The notes below the pieces were generated by a model. It was not told where the DNA came from. It made no database searches and worked only from the letters and a program-made list of their open reading frames with translations. The position numbers and the translations under genes were made by a program. From contig NZ_SUPL01000001.1 in the NCBI RefSeq assembly GCF_005047595.1, positions 585,654-649,653 on the forward strand: a stretch of DNA of 64,000 nt, given 5' to 3'. Below are positions 34,220 through 41,542 of the stretch, piece by piece (positions within the stretch are counted from its first letter, which is position 1; each line of letters opens with the position of its first letter). Source of the stretch: Pontimicrobium aquaticum (GTDB lineage Bacteria; Bacteroidota; Bacteroidia; Flavobacteriales; Flavobacteriaceae).

Positions 34220-34450
34220 ATGCCAAAGAAGTATTCATCGTCAAAACAAGAGTTTTTAAAAAAGCTAGGTAACACTCTTAAAGAAATTAGAATGTCTAAA
34301 GGGCTTTCTCAATTCCAATTAGCTATTGAAGCTGAAATTCCTAAAAATCAAATAGGTCGTATTGAGCGAGGTGAAATAAATACTAGTGTTTATACTTTAA
34401 AAAAAATTTCTGTGGCATTAAAAACGCCTGTTGACGAGTTTTTGAAATAA
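34220..34450 (+). CDS. XRE-family transcriptional regulator
   Basis: The 76-residue protein is a single Cro/CI-type HTH domain: 'LGNTLKEIRMSKGLSQFQLA' then 'EIPKNQIGRIERGEINTSVY' and 'LKKISVALKTPVDEFLK'. This small SinR-like form is common in Bacteroidota as a stand-alone regulator. It probably binds the palindrome 33 bases upstream of its start and may govern the divergent lipoprotein gene or the defence operon. Its stop directly abuts the stop of the convergent ABC ATPase gene, with no terminator between. Confidence 0.88.
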   Translation: MPKKYSSSKQEFLKKLGNTLKEIRMSKGLSQFQLAIEAEIPKNQIGRIERGEINTSVYTLKKISVALKTPVDEFLK

Positions 34451-36451
34451 TTAACTAATTCTTTTCAGCAAGTAATCTGTACTATCAACCATTTCATGAC
34501 ATATATATTTTTCAAACAAGTTCTTTTCTTTTTCAACATGGCTGTACGTAGTTAATATTATTTGACACTTATTTTCTTCTATGTGCTCAATCAAGCTAAT
34601 GAACTTTTTAAGTGTTTTATTATCCAAATTTTGCTGTTTTGGTTCATCAAAAATTAAGATGTTTGGGAATTTGATGTTATTATCTTTTTCAAGTTTAACG
34701 GAAGTCTGTAATAAACTCAAATAATAACTTAAAATTATACGCACATTATCACTTGAACTCACAATATTATAGATGTCATATGAATCTAAATAAGGCGTGT
34801 AATAATCGTTTTCATCAATTTTTATTTGATTTATTAATTGCTCTTTACTTCTGAACAATTCAAGCTCTCTTACATTGTTTCTAAAATTATCTACAATAGA
34901 CTTTAAAATTTCAAGGTCTCCTTTTGTGTATTTTAAATCCCTTAGCTTTTCATCTATCGTCTTTTTTTCAGCCTCTAACTCCGCCAATTCTTCCCTGAAA
35001 TAATCCAATTCTTGCCATTTTCTAGACGCCCATCTATATCTCTTAATTTCTTCCCTAATATCATCTAACTCTAAAACCTTTAATTTAATTTTAGATTTAC
35101 TAGAATCAGAATAGGTGTTAATACTGTGCTCAATTGTTTCCTCAAGCTCTTTTAGCTTGGCTTTTTGGTCTGCGATAGCTACTCCTACCTTTCTAAGTTC
35201 CAGCTTCTTTGACCGTAGTACTTCTTTAAAAGATTTTTCTTCGTCTTCTAAAAAAGCCAAATTTTGTTCTGGAGAAGATATTTTCCTTTTTAATTTAGAA
35301 TGACATAGTTTGCATTCTCCTTCTTCCTCAACATTTAATTCTGTCTCACATACAGGACAAGAATTAATGTTTAAAGTTAAAGCTAGATTTTCAATTTTCT
35401 TTAACTGTCTATTTTTGGCTTTGTTAATCTGTATTCTTTCTATATAATTTACGTAGCCACTTATTTCTGAATTAAGCTTATTCGCTCTGTCAATTGATTT
35501 TCTTAATTTGTAATCTAACCTTCTAAGCCTAGTTCTCAAACCCTTATTTTCATCTTTTAAACCAGAATCACTCTCACTTAAGTTTTCCAGAACTTCTAAC
35601 TCACGATTGTATTTTTTATCTAAATAACTTAGCCCATCATGAACACTCGTTTTACCAATATCACTTCTGTTTACTAACAATACACTCCCATCTTTTTCAC
35701 CGTTTATTCCAACAATAATCTCTTCCTCTCTATCTCCAAGTACAGCCTTTTTTCTTCTTATTTTCTCCAGTATTTCCTTCTTCCTTATTTCAATAAGATG
35801 TGACTCAAACCTATCTAATCCCATTAGGTATTCGAAAGCCACTCTTTTGACATCCCTAATACCATACCTTGTTACTTGCATTGACTGAATTTGTGACCAC
35901 CCTGCTCTCTGTTCCACAAAAAACAAAGGGGTTAAATTCTCAAAATACAGTTTTGATGCTCCCCCGTCATAAGTTGGCACTTCTAAGAATGGTATGTTCA
36001 AAAACTTATAAAGATAGTGTTGTAGCCCTCCTTTTGAAGCAACTCCATCTCCTACTGCAACGTAATAGTTAATTTTTTTTGTTGAGTGAAAATCTTTGAT
36101 TTTACAGTTTTTAATTCCTACTACATTGGTTTTACCTATAATGCTTCTTGCTATGGTTATTGTTTTTTTACCATTAGATATTTCTAATTGAACAAATGAT
36201 GTTGAAATCTTTTCTCCCTCTATGACATCATAAAATTCAGGTTTAAATGGATTTTGACTAGATTTAAAAATCCCAAAGGACTTTTCTAAACCCATAGAAT
36301 AGAGAATTCCAATTATTATACTCGTTTTACCTAAAGAATTTGGGCCATAAACAATATTAAGTCCTTTATCAAATACTATATCAGCTCCAAATTTAGAGCC
36401 AACATTTGTTCCTATATTATATTTAAGACGATTAATGAATAAGTTTCTCAT
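34451..36451 (-). CDS. Rad50/SMC-like ABC ATPase, ATPase component of an ABC-three-component system
   Basis: The 666-residue protein has a split ABC ATPase around a long coiled coil. Walker A is 'YGPNSLGKTSI' (residues 35-45). Walker B is 'NILIFDEPKQQNLD' with Asp602-Glu603. 'IILTTYSHVEKEK' follows as the switch region. The coiled-coil arms (~200-360 and 385-540) meet at a zinc-hook-like CPVC...CKLC (Cys365, 368, 380, 383). This matches the conflict-system ABC ATPases of the ABC-3C class rather than housekeeping RecN or SbcC, which are larger or differently placed. It overlaps the middle-component gene by 20 bases, so translation is coupled. It is last in the operon. Confidence 0.8.
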   Translation of the reverse strand: MRNLFINRLKYNIGTNVGSKFGADIVFDKGLNIVYGPNSLGKTSIIIGILYSMGLEKSFGIFKSSQNPFKPEFYDVIEGEKISTSFVQLEISNGKKTITIARSIIGKTNVVGIKNCKIKDFHSTKKINYYVAVGDGVASKGGLQHYLYKFLNIPFLEVPTYDGGASKLYFENLTPLFFVEQRAGWSQIQSMQVTRYGIRDVKRVAFEYLMGLDRFESHLIEIRKKEILEKIRRKKAVLGDREEEIIVGINGEKDGSVLLVNRSDIGKTSVHDGLSYLDKKYNRELEVLENLSESDSGLKDENKGLRTRLRRLDYKLRKSIDRANKLNSEISGYVNYIERIQINKAKNRQLKKIENLALTLNINSCPVCETELNVEEEGECKLCHSKLKRKISSPEQNLAFLEDEEKSFKEVLRSKKLELRKVGVAIADQKAKLKELEETIEHSINTYSDSSKSKIKLKVLELDDIREEIKRYRWASRKWQELDYFREELAELEAEKKTIDEKLRDLKYTKGDLEILKSIVDNFRNNVRELELFRSKEQLINQIKIDENDYYTPYLDSYDIYNIVSSSDNVRIILSYYLSLLQTSVKLEKDNNIKFPNILIFDEPKQQNLDNKTLKKFISLIEHIEENKCQIILTTYSHVEKEKNLFEKYICHEMVDSTDYLLKRIS

Positions 36452-37028
36452 TCTCTTTCCAGTATGATTCAGGTATTACTTTAGTTATGATATGTATGGT
36501 TTTTTCCTCCGAAATAGTTTTACCAAAAATTTCAAGAAAGTTAATCTCGTCAGGGAATATCTCTTCAAAACTCTTTGAGTAATCAATCCCTTTTTCACTT
36601 ATAATAGCTCTAGGGTTTTTCTCACTACTTGTAAAAACAATAAGCTCTCTAACCAAAAGAAAAAGAAACATATCATTAAACCTTAAATCCCATGGTAAAC
36701 TTTTATATTGTACAATGTTACTATCCATTTCTAAACTACAAGAAAGATTATATATTTTTATTTTTTCGGCTATTTTTTTATTGTCTTTAAAATACTGCAA
36801 TATAAACTGTCTTTGATAGCTTGTGTTTCTTAGTAAGAAATCAACACAAGCTATTACCTCTTTAGATAATCCTCTCTTAGTGTTTAACATCTTAAGTATC
36901 AATAACACTCTATGAGCTCTATACATTAATCTATCTTCAGGTTGAATGTAATATGGTCTTTCCATGTTTACATTTATCTTGAGATTTTTTCTTTCTAAAG
37001 CTGTAATTAAAGTGTTTATTGTACTCAT
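36432..37028 (-). CDS. Middle component of the ABC-three-component system
   Basis: The 198-residue protein has no catalytic motif. It is mostly helical with a C-terminal winged-helix-like end ('LPWDLRFNDMFLFLLVRELI', then 'AIISEKGIDYSKSF'). Size, order and overlap with an ABC ATPase gene fit the 'middle component' proteins described for ABC-3C systems, which are thought to bridge the ATPase and the effector. Calling it so rests mainly on context. It starts 1 base after the stop of the REase-fold gene and overlaps the ATPase gene by 20 bases. Confidence 0.6.
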   Translation of the reverse strand: MSTINTLITALERKNLKINVNMERPYYIQPEDRLMYRAHRVLLILKMLNTKRGLSKEVIACVDFLLRNTSYQRQFILQYFKDNKKIAEKIKIYNLSCSLEMDSNIVQYKSLPWDLRFNDMFLFLLVRELIVFTSSEKNPRAIISEKGIDYSKSFEEIFPDEINFLEIFGKTISEEKTIHIITKVIPESYWKENEKLIH

Positions 37029-37029
37029 A

Positions 37030-37977
37030 CTATTCTCTCCAATCTAGTGGGCACTCAGCAGCTAATTCCATCACTACTCCATGCAATAACTTCTCGTCAC
37101 TACCACTCAATGAATTATTATCGTAAAAACTTATTAGAGAATTTTCGGCAGCTTGGAAAAAATCGTGAAAAAATTTGCTTGGGGTGTAGTTTTTGTCTGA
37201 TTTAAATTTACTTGTTAATCTAAACGCCTTAAGCCTCAAATCATCTTGCCAATCAATTATTTTTCCTCTTAAAGCATTATTCAAGTCCTGTTGCTCCTCT
37301 AAAAATATTTTATAATTACACCTTAGTTGATGATACCTAATTCGTTCCTCATTTGAAGGACTAAGTGCATCCAGTTTTTCATCCAATGTAGTTCTAAGAT
37401 TCTCATCTTCATCAGGAGTTTCACTTGTTTCAGAAATCGAAATAAAATTGCTTATTGCCAAAGTGTCTTTTTGACTTAGAATCATATTAATTCTAGCCTT
37501 AAATTTTTTCAAATAATCTTCACGATTAAGTTTAATTGAACATTCTTCATCATAAACAACTTTATAATAATCTTCGTCCAATGCAAATAAATTATGAACC
37601 TCCGAATCCGGGGTCAAAAATTTAATAGGAAACTTAAATGAAGACTCTAACTGCTCTTTTAAATTATCATCCCGGTTACTAATATCTCTCTTAGGAGACA
37701 GTGCAATAAATCCATCTGGCACATAATTTGAACCATTTAATTCAATAATCTTTGTTACAATTTGGCTAAAAGATAACGTAGTTTCATAATATTTGCATTC
37801 AATAAAAATACTTCTATCTATACCATGGTCATCTTCAAAAGAAATTTTTATATCAAACCCGTTTTGAGTTCCTGATGTTTGATTCCTAACTTCTAAAACA
37901 TGAAATCCTATTTCCTCAAATACCTTTCTAAAGAATGGTTTTGTATGGTTTTCGAATTGAGTCCCTGTTATTGGCAT
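37030..37977 (-). CDS. REase-fold effector fused to an ABC-3C C-terminal-type region
   Basis: The 315-residue protein begins with an Mrr-like PD-(D/E)XK nuclease domain: 'GTQFENHTKPFFRKVFEEIG', then 'NGFDIKISFED' (Asp42) and 'IFIECKYYETTLSF' (Glu60-x-Lys62), the full metal site. 'IVTKIIELNGSNYVPDGFIA' continues the fold. The second half (~150-315) is a helical region with 'RYHQLRCNYKIFLEEQQDLN' and a C-terminal 'GVVMELAAECPLDWRE', resembling the C-terminal domains paired with ABC-3C ATPases. It is first in the operon and is likely the DNA-cutting effector. A consensus promoter lies 77 bases upstream. Confidence 0.7.
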   Translation of the reverse strand: MPITGTQFENHTKPFFRKVFEEIGFHVLEVRNQTSGTQNGFDIKISFEDDHGIDRSIFIECKYYETTLSFSQIVTKIIELNGSNYVPDGFIALSPKRDISNRDDNLKEQLESSFKFPIKFLTPDSEVHNLFALDEDYYKVVYDEECSIKLNREDYLKKFKARINMILSQKDTLAISNFISISETSETPDEDENLRTTLDEKLDALSPSNEERIRYHQLRCNYKIFLEEQQDLNNALRGKIIDWQDDLRLKAFRLTSKFKSDKNYTPSKFFHDFFQAAENSLISFYDNNSLSGSDEKLLHGVVMELAAECPLDWRE

Positions 37978-38053
37978 TTAATATGTATAGATTTCATCCC
38001 ATTTAAATTAGGATGGATTTATTAATAATACTATTAAAAATTAGGGAGTAAAG

Positions 38054-38084
38054 CAAATATACATTTTAAAATAATAACAACAAA
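38054..38084 (-). promoter_or_regulatory. Consensus promoter of the ABC-3C-like operon
   Basis: Read on the minus strand: TTTG (38084-38081), exactly 19 bases, then TATATTTG (38061-38054). This is a perfect match to the Bacteroidota consensus, with a leader of ~70 bases before the REase-fold gene. The operon is therefore likely expressed from its own promoter in the integrated state. Confidence 0.8.
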
Positions 38085-38172
38085 TAAGGGAATGAAATAA
38101 CCTATTTTAAAGCTAATTTGTTATTTAAGTTGACTGAGAATAATTGCTAAAAATGATTTAGCGTGGAATAAT

Positions 38173-38191
38173 ATGCAAATCGTATGCAAAA
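38173..38191. repeat. Right arm-type repeats ATGCAAA x2
   Basis: ATGCAAAT at 38173 and ATGCAAAA at 38184 are 11 bp apart, in the same orientation as the three copies near attL, and ~50-60 bp inside attR. They are likely integrase arm sites. Confidence 0.5.
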
Positions 38192-38236
38192 GAAATAAAA
38201 AATATTTTCTATTTCTTTTGAAAGCCTATTTATTAC

Positions 38237-38285
38237 TAGTGGAGAAGATGGGATTCGAACCCACGACCTCTTGACTGCCAGTCAA
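38237..38285. repeat. attR, 49-bp repeat inside the intact tRNA-Ala gene
   Basis: Identical to 29637-29685. Sequence identity stops at the end of the anticodon stem (AAG vs AAA). The chromosome-side part restores the full tRNA. Confidence 0.9.
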
Positions 38286-38313
38286 GCGCTCTAGCCAACT
38301 GAGCTACATCCCC
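38240..38313 (-). tRNA. tRNA-Ala(GGC)
   Basis: The 74-base gene folds as a cloverleaf: acceptor GGGGATG / CTTCTCC, D stem GCTC/GAGC, anticodon stem CTTGA/TCAAG with loop CTGGCAG (anticodon GGC), T stem GTGGG/CCCAT with TTCGAAT. The acceptor contains the G3-U70 wobble that identifies alanine tRNAs; there is one U6-U67 mismatch. CCA is not encoded. The element is integrated at its 3' half and leaves it whole. It starts 7 bases after the usp stop and is probably co-transcribed with it. Confidence 0.92.
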
Positions 38314-38320
38314 ATTTTTA

Positions 38321-39115
38321 CTACTTCAACCCACTCAACACTAATACAGGTCGTGTACTATGAAAATCTTTCTTTAAAATGGTGTTTTTCTCCCATTTTT
38401 TTGTGAAAAACCCACGTCTGCGTCGTACCACACACAACATATCTGGGTCGTTAGATTTAAAATGCTCTAAAACCCCTTGAAAGGTCGTTGCATTTTCTGT
38501 GGTAGTGGTATTATTGACCAAGTTGTTTAACTCATCATTCACGTCAAAATCACCTTCGTTGTAATACGGTGTTTTAACCAACAGTAAACTGGTCACAGCA
38601 TTAAACTTACTTTGAATTTCTTTTAGTGGTTCTAAAACACCTTCCTTCTTTATAATTGCCGATTTTACAGCCATTAATATTCTGGTAATAGGCTTAAAAA
38701 CATAGTTTTCTGGTACAATTAATGCAGGAATTTGTGTTTGTTTTATGATTTTTCCAGAAGTTTTTCCTAAAAATACTTCATCTCTTATAGAGTTTGTTCT
38801 TGGTTCAAGAATAATTAAATCTATGTCTCCTTTTTTACAAGCCAATTCAATTGTATCTACAAGCTTACCCTTAAGAACTCTTGTATGTACATCTACGCCT
38901 TTTGTATCAATTTGAGCTATAAGCTTATTTAAAAATTCTTGACTTTCGCGTTCTAGTATATGATCAACTTTTATCATAGTTCCTGCCTTAGTATATACAT
39001 TATACACTTGTACTATGTATAGCTTTGCATTAAACTCTTTGGCAAAGTCAACAGCATATTGTAAATGGCTTTTAGCGTTTTTAGAGGATCCAACAGGAAC
39101 TAAAATATTCTTCAT
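38321..39115 (-). CDS. Universal stress protein, tandem Usp domains
   Basis: The 264-residue cytoplasmic protein has two Usp domains. The first starts 'MKNILVPVGSSKNAKSHLQY' and ends with 'DLIILEPRTN...GKTSGKIIKQTQIPALIVP'; the second (~145-264) is degenerate. Usp proteins bind ATP or sense stress; Bacteroidota usually carry several two-domain copies. The ATG at 39115 is used; a TTG two codons earlier is unlikely. It lies just upstream of tRNA-Ala. Confidence 0.88.
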   Translation of the reverse strand: MKNILVPVGSSKNAKSHLQYAVDFAKEFNAKLYIVQVYNVYTKAGTMIKVDHILERESQEFLNKLIAQIDTKGVDVHTRVLKGKLVDTIELACKKGDIDLIILEPRTNSIRDEVFLGKTSGKIIKQTQIPALIVPENYVFKPITRILMAVKSAIIKKEGVLEPLKEIQSKFNAVTSLLLVKTPYYNEGDFDVNDELNNLVNNTTTTENATTFQGVLEHFKSNDPDMLCVVRRRRGFFTKKWEKNTILKKDFHSTRPVLVLSGLK

Positions 39116-39196
39116 ACTCAAAATTTTAAAGACTAAATTTACTGAAAATTATACAGCAAAAATAATCATTAATAATAATTAGTTATAAAAAGACTT

Positions 39197-40531
39197 TTGA
39201 GTGCAACTATTACCCTAAAACAAATTAACAAACTAGCCATTCCAGCATTAATTTCAGGGGTTTCCGAACCTATTTTATCATTAACTGATGCGGCAATTGT
39301 TGGAAATATTGAAGTAAACGCAACCGAATCATTAGCTGCTGTTGGTATCGTTACTACATTTTTATCGATGCTTATTTGGGTGCTTGGTCAAACACGAAGT
39401 GCCATTTCTTCTTTGGTTTCTCAGTATTTAGGAGCCAATAATCTTGAAGCTATAAAATCACTTCCAGCTCAAGCTATTTTTATTATCACTTCTTTAAGTA
39501 TCTTAATCATACTTACAACATATCCTTTTGCGGCATCTATTTTTAAACTTTACAATGCCTCAGATTTAATATTAGATTATAGTGTAGATTATTATAAAAT
39601 TCGTGTTTTTGGCTTCCCTTTTACGCTGTTTACTATTGCTGTTTTTGGCACGTTTAGAGGGCTTCAAAACACCTATTATCCAATGCTTATTGCTATTGTT
39701 GGTACCATAGCAAATATTGTTTTAGATGTTGTTTTAGTTTATGGTGTTGATGGATTAATTCCAGCTATGAATATTAAAGGCGCTGCCTATGCAAGTGTTG
39801 TTGCTCAACTCATTATGGCGACCCTATCTGTTTACTACTTATTAAGAAAAACAGAAATTTCACTAAAACCAACATTTCCTTTTAACAAAGAAATAAAAAC
39901 GTTTATACTAATGATTTTTAACTTATTTGTAAGAACGTTAGCTTTAAATGTAACCCTATATTACGCAAGTGCTTTTTCAACAAGTTATGGTAAAGAATAT
40001 ATTGCTGCTTACACCATTGCTATTAATTTATGGTTTCTAGGTGCCTTTATTGTTGATGGTTATTCAAGTGCAGGAAACATCTTATCCGGAAAACTATATG
40101 GTCAAAAAAATTATAAAGCTTTGGTACAATTAAGCAACAAGCTTATTAAATATGGAATGATTTTGGGTGTTGCTATTGCAATTATTGGAGGTGTTTTATA
40201 TTATCCCATCGGAAACATATTCACAAACGACCCTGAAGTACTCAAACAATTTTATAATATTTTCTGGATTGTTTTAGCTATGCAACCTTTTTGTGCACTT
40301 GCTTTTATTTTTGATGGCGTATTTAAAGGGCTTGGTAAAATGAAATATTTAAGAAACGTATTGTTGTTTTCAACGTTCATTATTTTTATTCCAATACTAT
40401 TTTGGTTAGATGCCCTAGACTATAAACTTTACGCTATTTTTATAGCAATAACCTTCTGGATGATTGCAAGAGGCGTTCCTTTAATTATAAAATTTAGACG
40501 ACAATTTTTATCGCTTTCACAAAAGACGTAA
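39197..40531 (+). CDS. MATE-family efflux transporter
   Basis: Na+- or H+-driven exporter of drugs and cations in the inner membrane. The 444-residue protein has ~12 hydrophobic segments in two halves. Marks are 'LAIPALISGVSEPILSLTDAAIVG' in the first helix pair (split in two strands), 'FRGLQNTYYPM' and 'FKGLGKMKYLRNVL', the usual duplicated 'rGlgdt' loops. The start is a TTG at 39197, because no ATG or GTG lies before the conserved first helix. Substrate unknown. It is divergent from usp. Confidence 0.9.
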   Translation: MSATITLKQINKLAIPALISGVSEPILSLTDAAIVGNIEVNATESLAAVGIVTTFLSMLIWVLGQTRSAISSLVSQYLGANNLEAIKSLPAQAIFIITSLSILIILTTYPFAASIFKLYNASDLILDYSVDYYKIRVFGFPFTLFTIAVFGTFRGLQNTYYPMLIAIVGTIANIVLDVVLVYGVDGLIPAMNIKGAAYASVVAQLIMATLSVYYLLRKTEISLKPTFPFNKEIKTFILMIFNLFVRTLALNVTLYYASAFSTSYGKEYIAAYTIAINLWFLGAFIVDGYSSAGNILSGKLYGQKNYKALVQLSNKLIKYGMILGVAIAIIGGVLYYPIGNIFTNDPEVLKQFYNIFWIVLAMQPFCALAFIFDGVFKGLGKMKYLRNVLLFSTFIIFIPILFWLDALDYKLYAIFIAITFWMIARGVPLIIKFRRQFLSLSQKT

Positions 40532-40553
40532 CTTTGGCATAATAATGTAACAT

Positions 40554-40727
40554 ATGGTAGTAGCAACAATTCTTCAGGAAGTAAATATTGAGGAGAAAAT
40601 TAATAATGCACCTGACAATAGTTATGAAATAGGTGTGTTTATAGGCTCTATGATTCCTTTTGTAGTGCTGGCAATAATAGCTTATGCTATTTATTACTAC
40701 AATAAAAAACGACTAAATAAAGAATAA
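40554..40727 (+). CDS. Small single-span membrane protein (57 residues)
   Basis: ATG at 40554 opens a 57-residue frame: an acidic N-terminus ('EVNIEEKINNAPDNSYEIG'), one hydrophobic helix ('VFIGSMIPFVVLAIIAYAIY') and a basic tail (NKKRLNKE). The topology is a type I-like or CcoQ/small-subunit-like membrane peptide. No family recognised. It follows the MATE gene by 22 bases and runs into the next tiny gene by one base between stop and ATG. Confidence 0.55.
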   Translation: MVVATILQEVNIEEKINNAPDNSYEIGVFIGSMIPFVVLAIIAYAIYYYNKKRLNKE

Positions 40728-40728
40728 A

Positions 40729-40809
40729 ATGGGAGGAAGTAGACTTTTTTTAATATTGGCAATCGTACTAATTATAATCTATTTTTATAACCGAAATAAA
40801 AGACGTTAA
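40729..40809 (+). CDS. Tiny membrane peptide (26 residues)
   Basis: ATG at 40729, one base after the preceding stop, gives 26 residues: MGGSR, a hydrophobic helix (LFLILAIVLIIIYFY) and a basic end NRNKRR. The pattern is that of a real small membrane peptide. The stop abuts the stop of the convergent oxygenase gene. No known family. Confidence 0.45.
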   Translation: MGGSRLFLILAIVLIIIYFYNRNKRR

Positions 40810-41451
40810 TTACCTAGTTTTTAACCACCCTGTAACACTCATTCTTTCTTTGTTTACGGGCTTAACCTCATGCTCAATAATCTGGCTTTCAAAAATGACG
40901 ACACGACCAGGAAATGGATAAATAACCTTTTCAATTTCTTGACCATTTTCATTTAGATACAGTACCAATTCACCTCCATTTACTGGCAGCCAACCATCTT
41001 CGTTTAAATAACAAACAAGCGATAGTTTTCGCCTATCATCATTTTGAAACGTGTCTATGTGTCTTTTATAATAAGTGCCTTCTGGATATAATGCGTAATG
41101 GAATTCTTTATGTAAAATACCTAAAAAGCAGGTTTTGTTTAAGTAATTTACCAAATCATTTATCTTATTAAAAAACAACATTTCCGCTTTATTGGCTTTA
41201 AGCTCATCTATCCATAAAATAACATCACCACGAATTGATTTTACAATAACTTCATTAACACGATTACCTATAGCAGCTTTTTTAAAGGCATCTTCTTCAT
41301 GCTTTTGTATTAATGATTGTCTTAAAGACATAACTTCTTCGTCAGTAAAAAAATCTTCAACAATACAATATTTCTGTATTGAAATATTTTCTATAATACG
41401 CTCGTATTGAGGGTTTTCAACAAAATTTATATCTTCAAATAGCTGGTTCAT
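40810..41451 (-). CDS. 2-oxoglutarate/Fe(II)-dependent oxygenase (prolyl 4-hydroxylase type)
   Basis: The 213-residue protein has a double-stranded beta-helix fold: 'GTYYKRHIDTFQNDDRRKLS' with the Fe ligands His-x-Asp, 'NGGELVLYL', 'FPGRVVIFESQIIEHEVKPV' with the distal His, and a terminal Arg region 'ERMSVTGWLKTR' that binds 2-oxoglutarate. This resembles P4H/SM-20-like hydroxylases. The target in bacteria is often a translation factor or small molecule; not determinable here. Its stop touches the small-peptide gene and it is divergent from queD. Confidence 0.85.
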   Translation of the reverse strand: MNQLFEDINFVENPQYERIIENISIQKYCIVEDFFTDEEVMSLRQSLIQKHEEDAFKKAAIGNRVNEVIVKSIRGDVILWIDELKANKAEMLFFNKINDLVNYLNKTCFLGILHKEFHYALYPEGTYYKRHIDTFQNDDRRKLSLVCYLNEDGWLPVNGGELVLYLNENGQEIEKVIYPFPGRVVIFESQIIEHEVKPVNKERMSVTGWLKTR

Positions 41452-41516
41452 AATTAATTGATAGTTTAAAAAGCGCGCAAATGTAATCTAAAAAGCAATT
41501 GCTTTTACAAAATGAA

Positions 41517-41524
41517 TATCTTTG
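41517..41524 (+). promoter_or_regulatory. Possible -7 element of queD
   Basis: TATCTTTG is a perfect TAnnTTTG match 18 bases before the queD ATG. No TTTG is found at the ideal -33 position. Confidence 0.4.
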
Positions 41525-41542
41525 CAATGAAAATGAATAGCA

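Larger units (their letters stand above)
29637..38285. mobile_element. PICI-like phage satellite integrated in tRNA-Ala(GGC), with ABC-three-component cargo
   Basis: Two copies of a 49-bp sequence (29637-29685 and 38237-38285) bound the element; both derive from the 3' part of the tRNA-Ala gene. Net insertion is 8,600 bp. From left: tyrosine integrase, unknown gene, excisionase-like HTH, HUH/Rep-like gene and orphan terminase small subunit, all on the plus strand. Then come a lipoprotein (minus), an XRE regulator (plus) and a three-gene defence-like operon (minus). Large terminase, portal, capsid, tail, lysis, relaxase and type IV secretion genes are absent. int, xis-like, rep-like and terS in a short island is the layout of phage-inducible chromosomal islands. 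A decayed prophage remains an alternative. Confidence 0.8.

Noticed and set aside
29637..38285. Integrative conjugative element
   Set aside because: No relaxase of mobilisation type, coupling protein or type IV secretion gene is present; the HUH-like protein is far too small and terS points to packaging.
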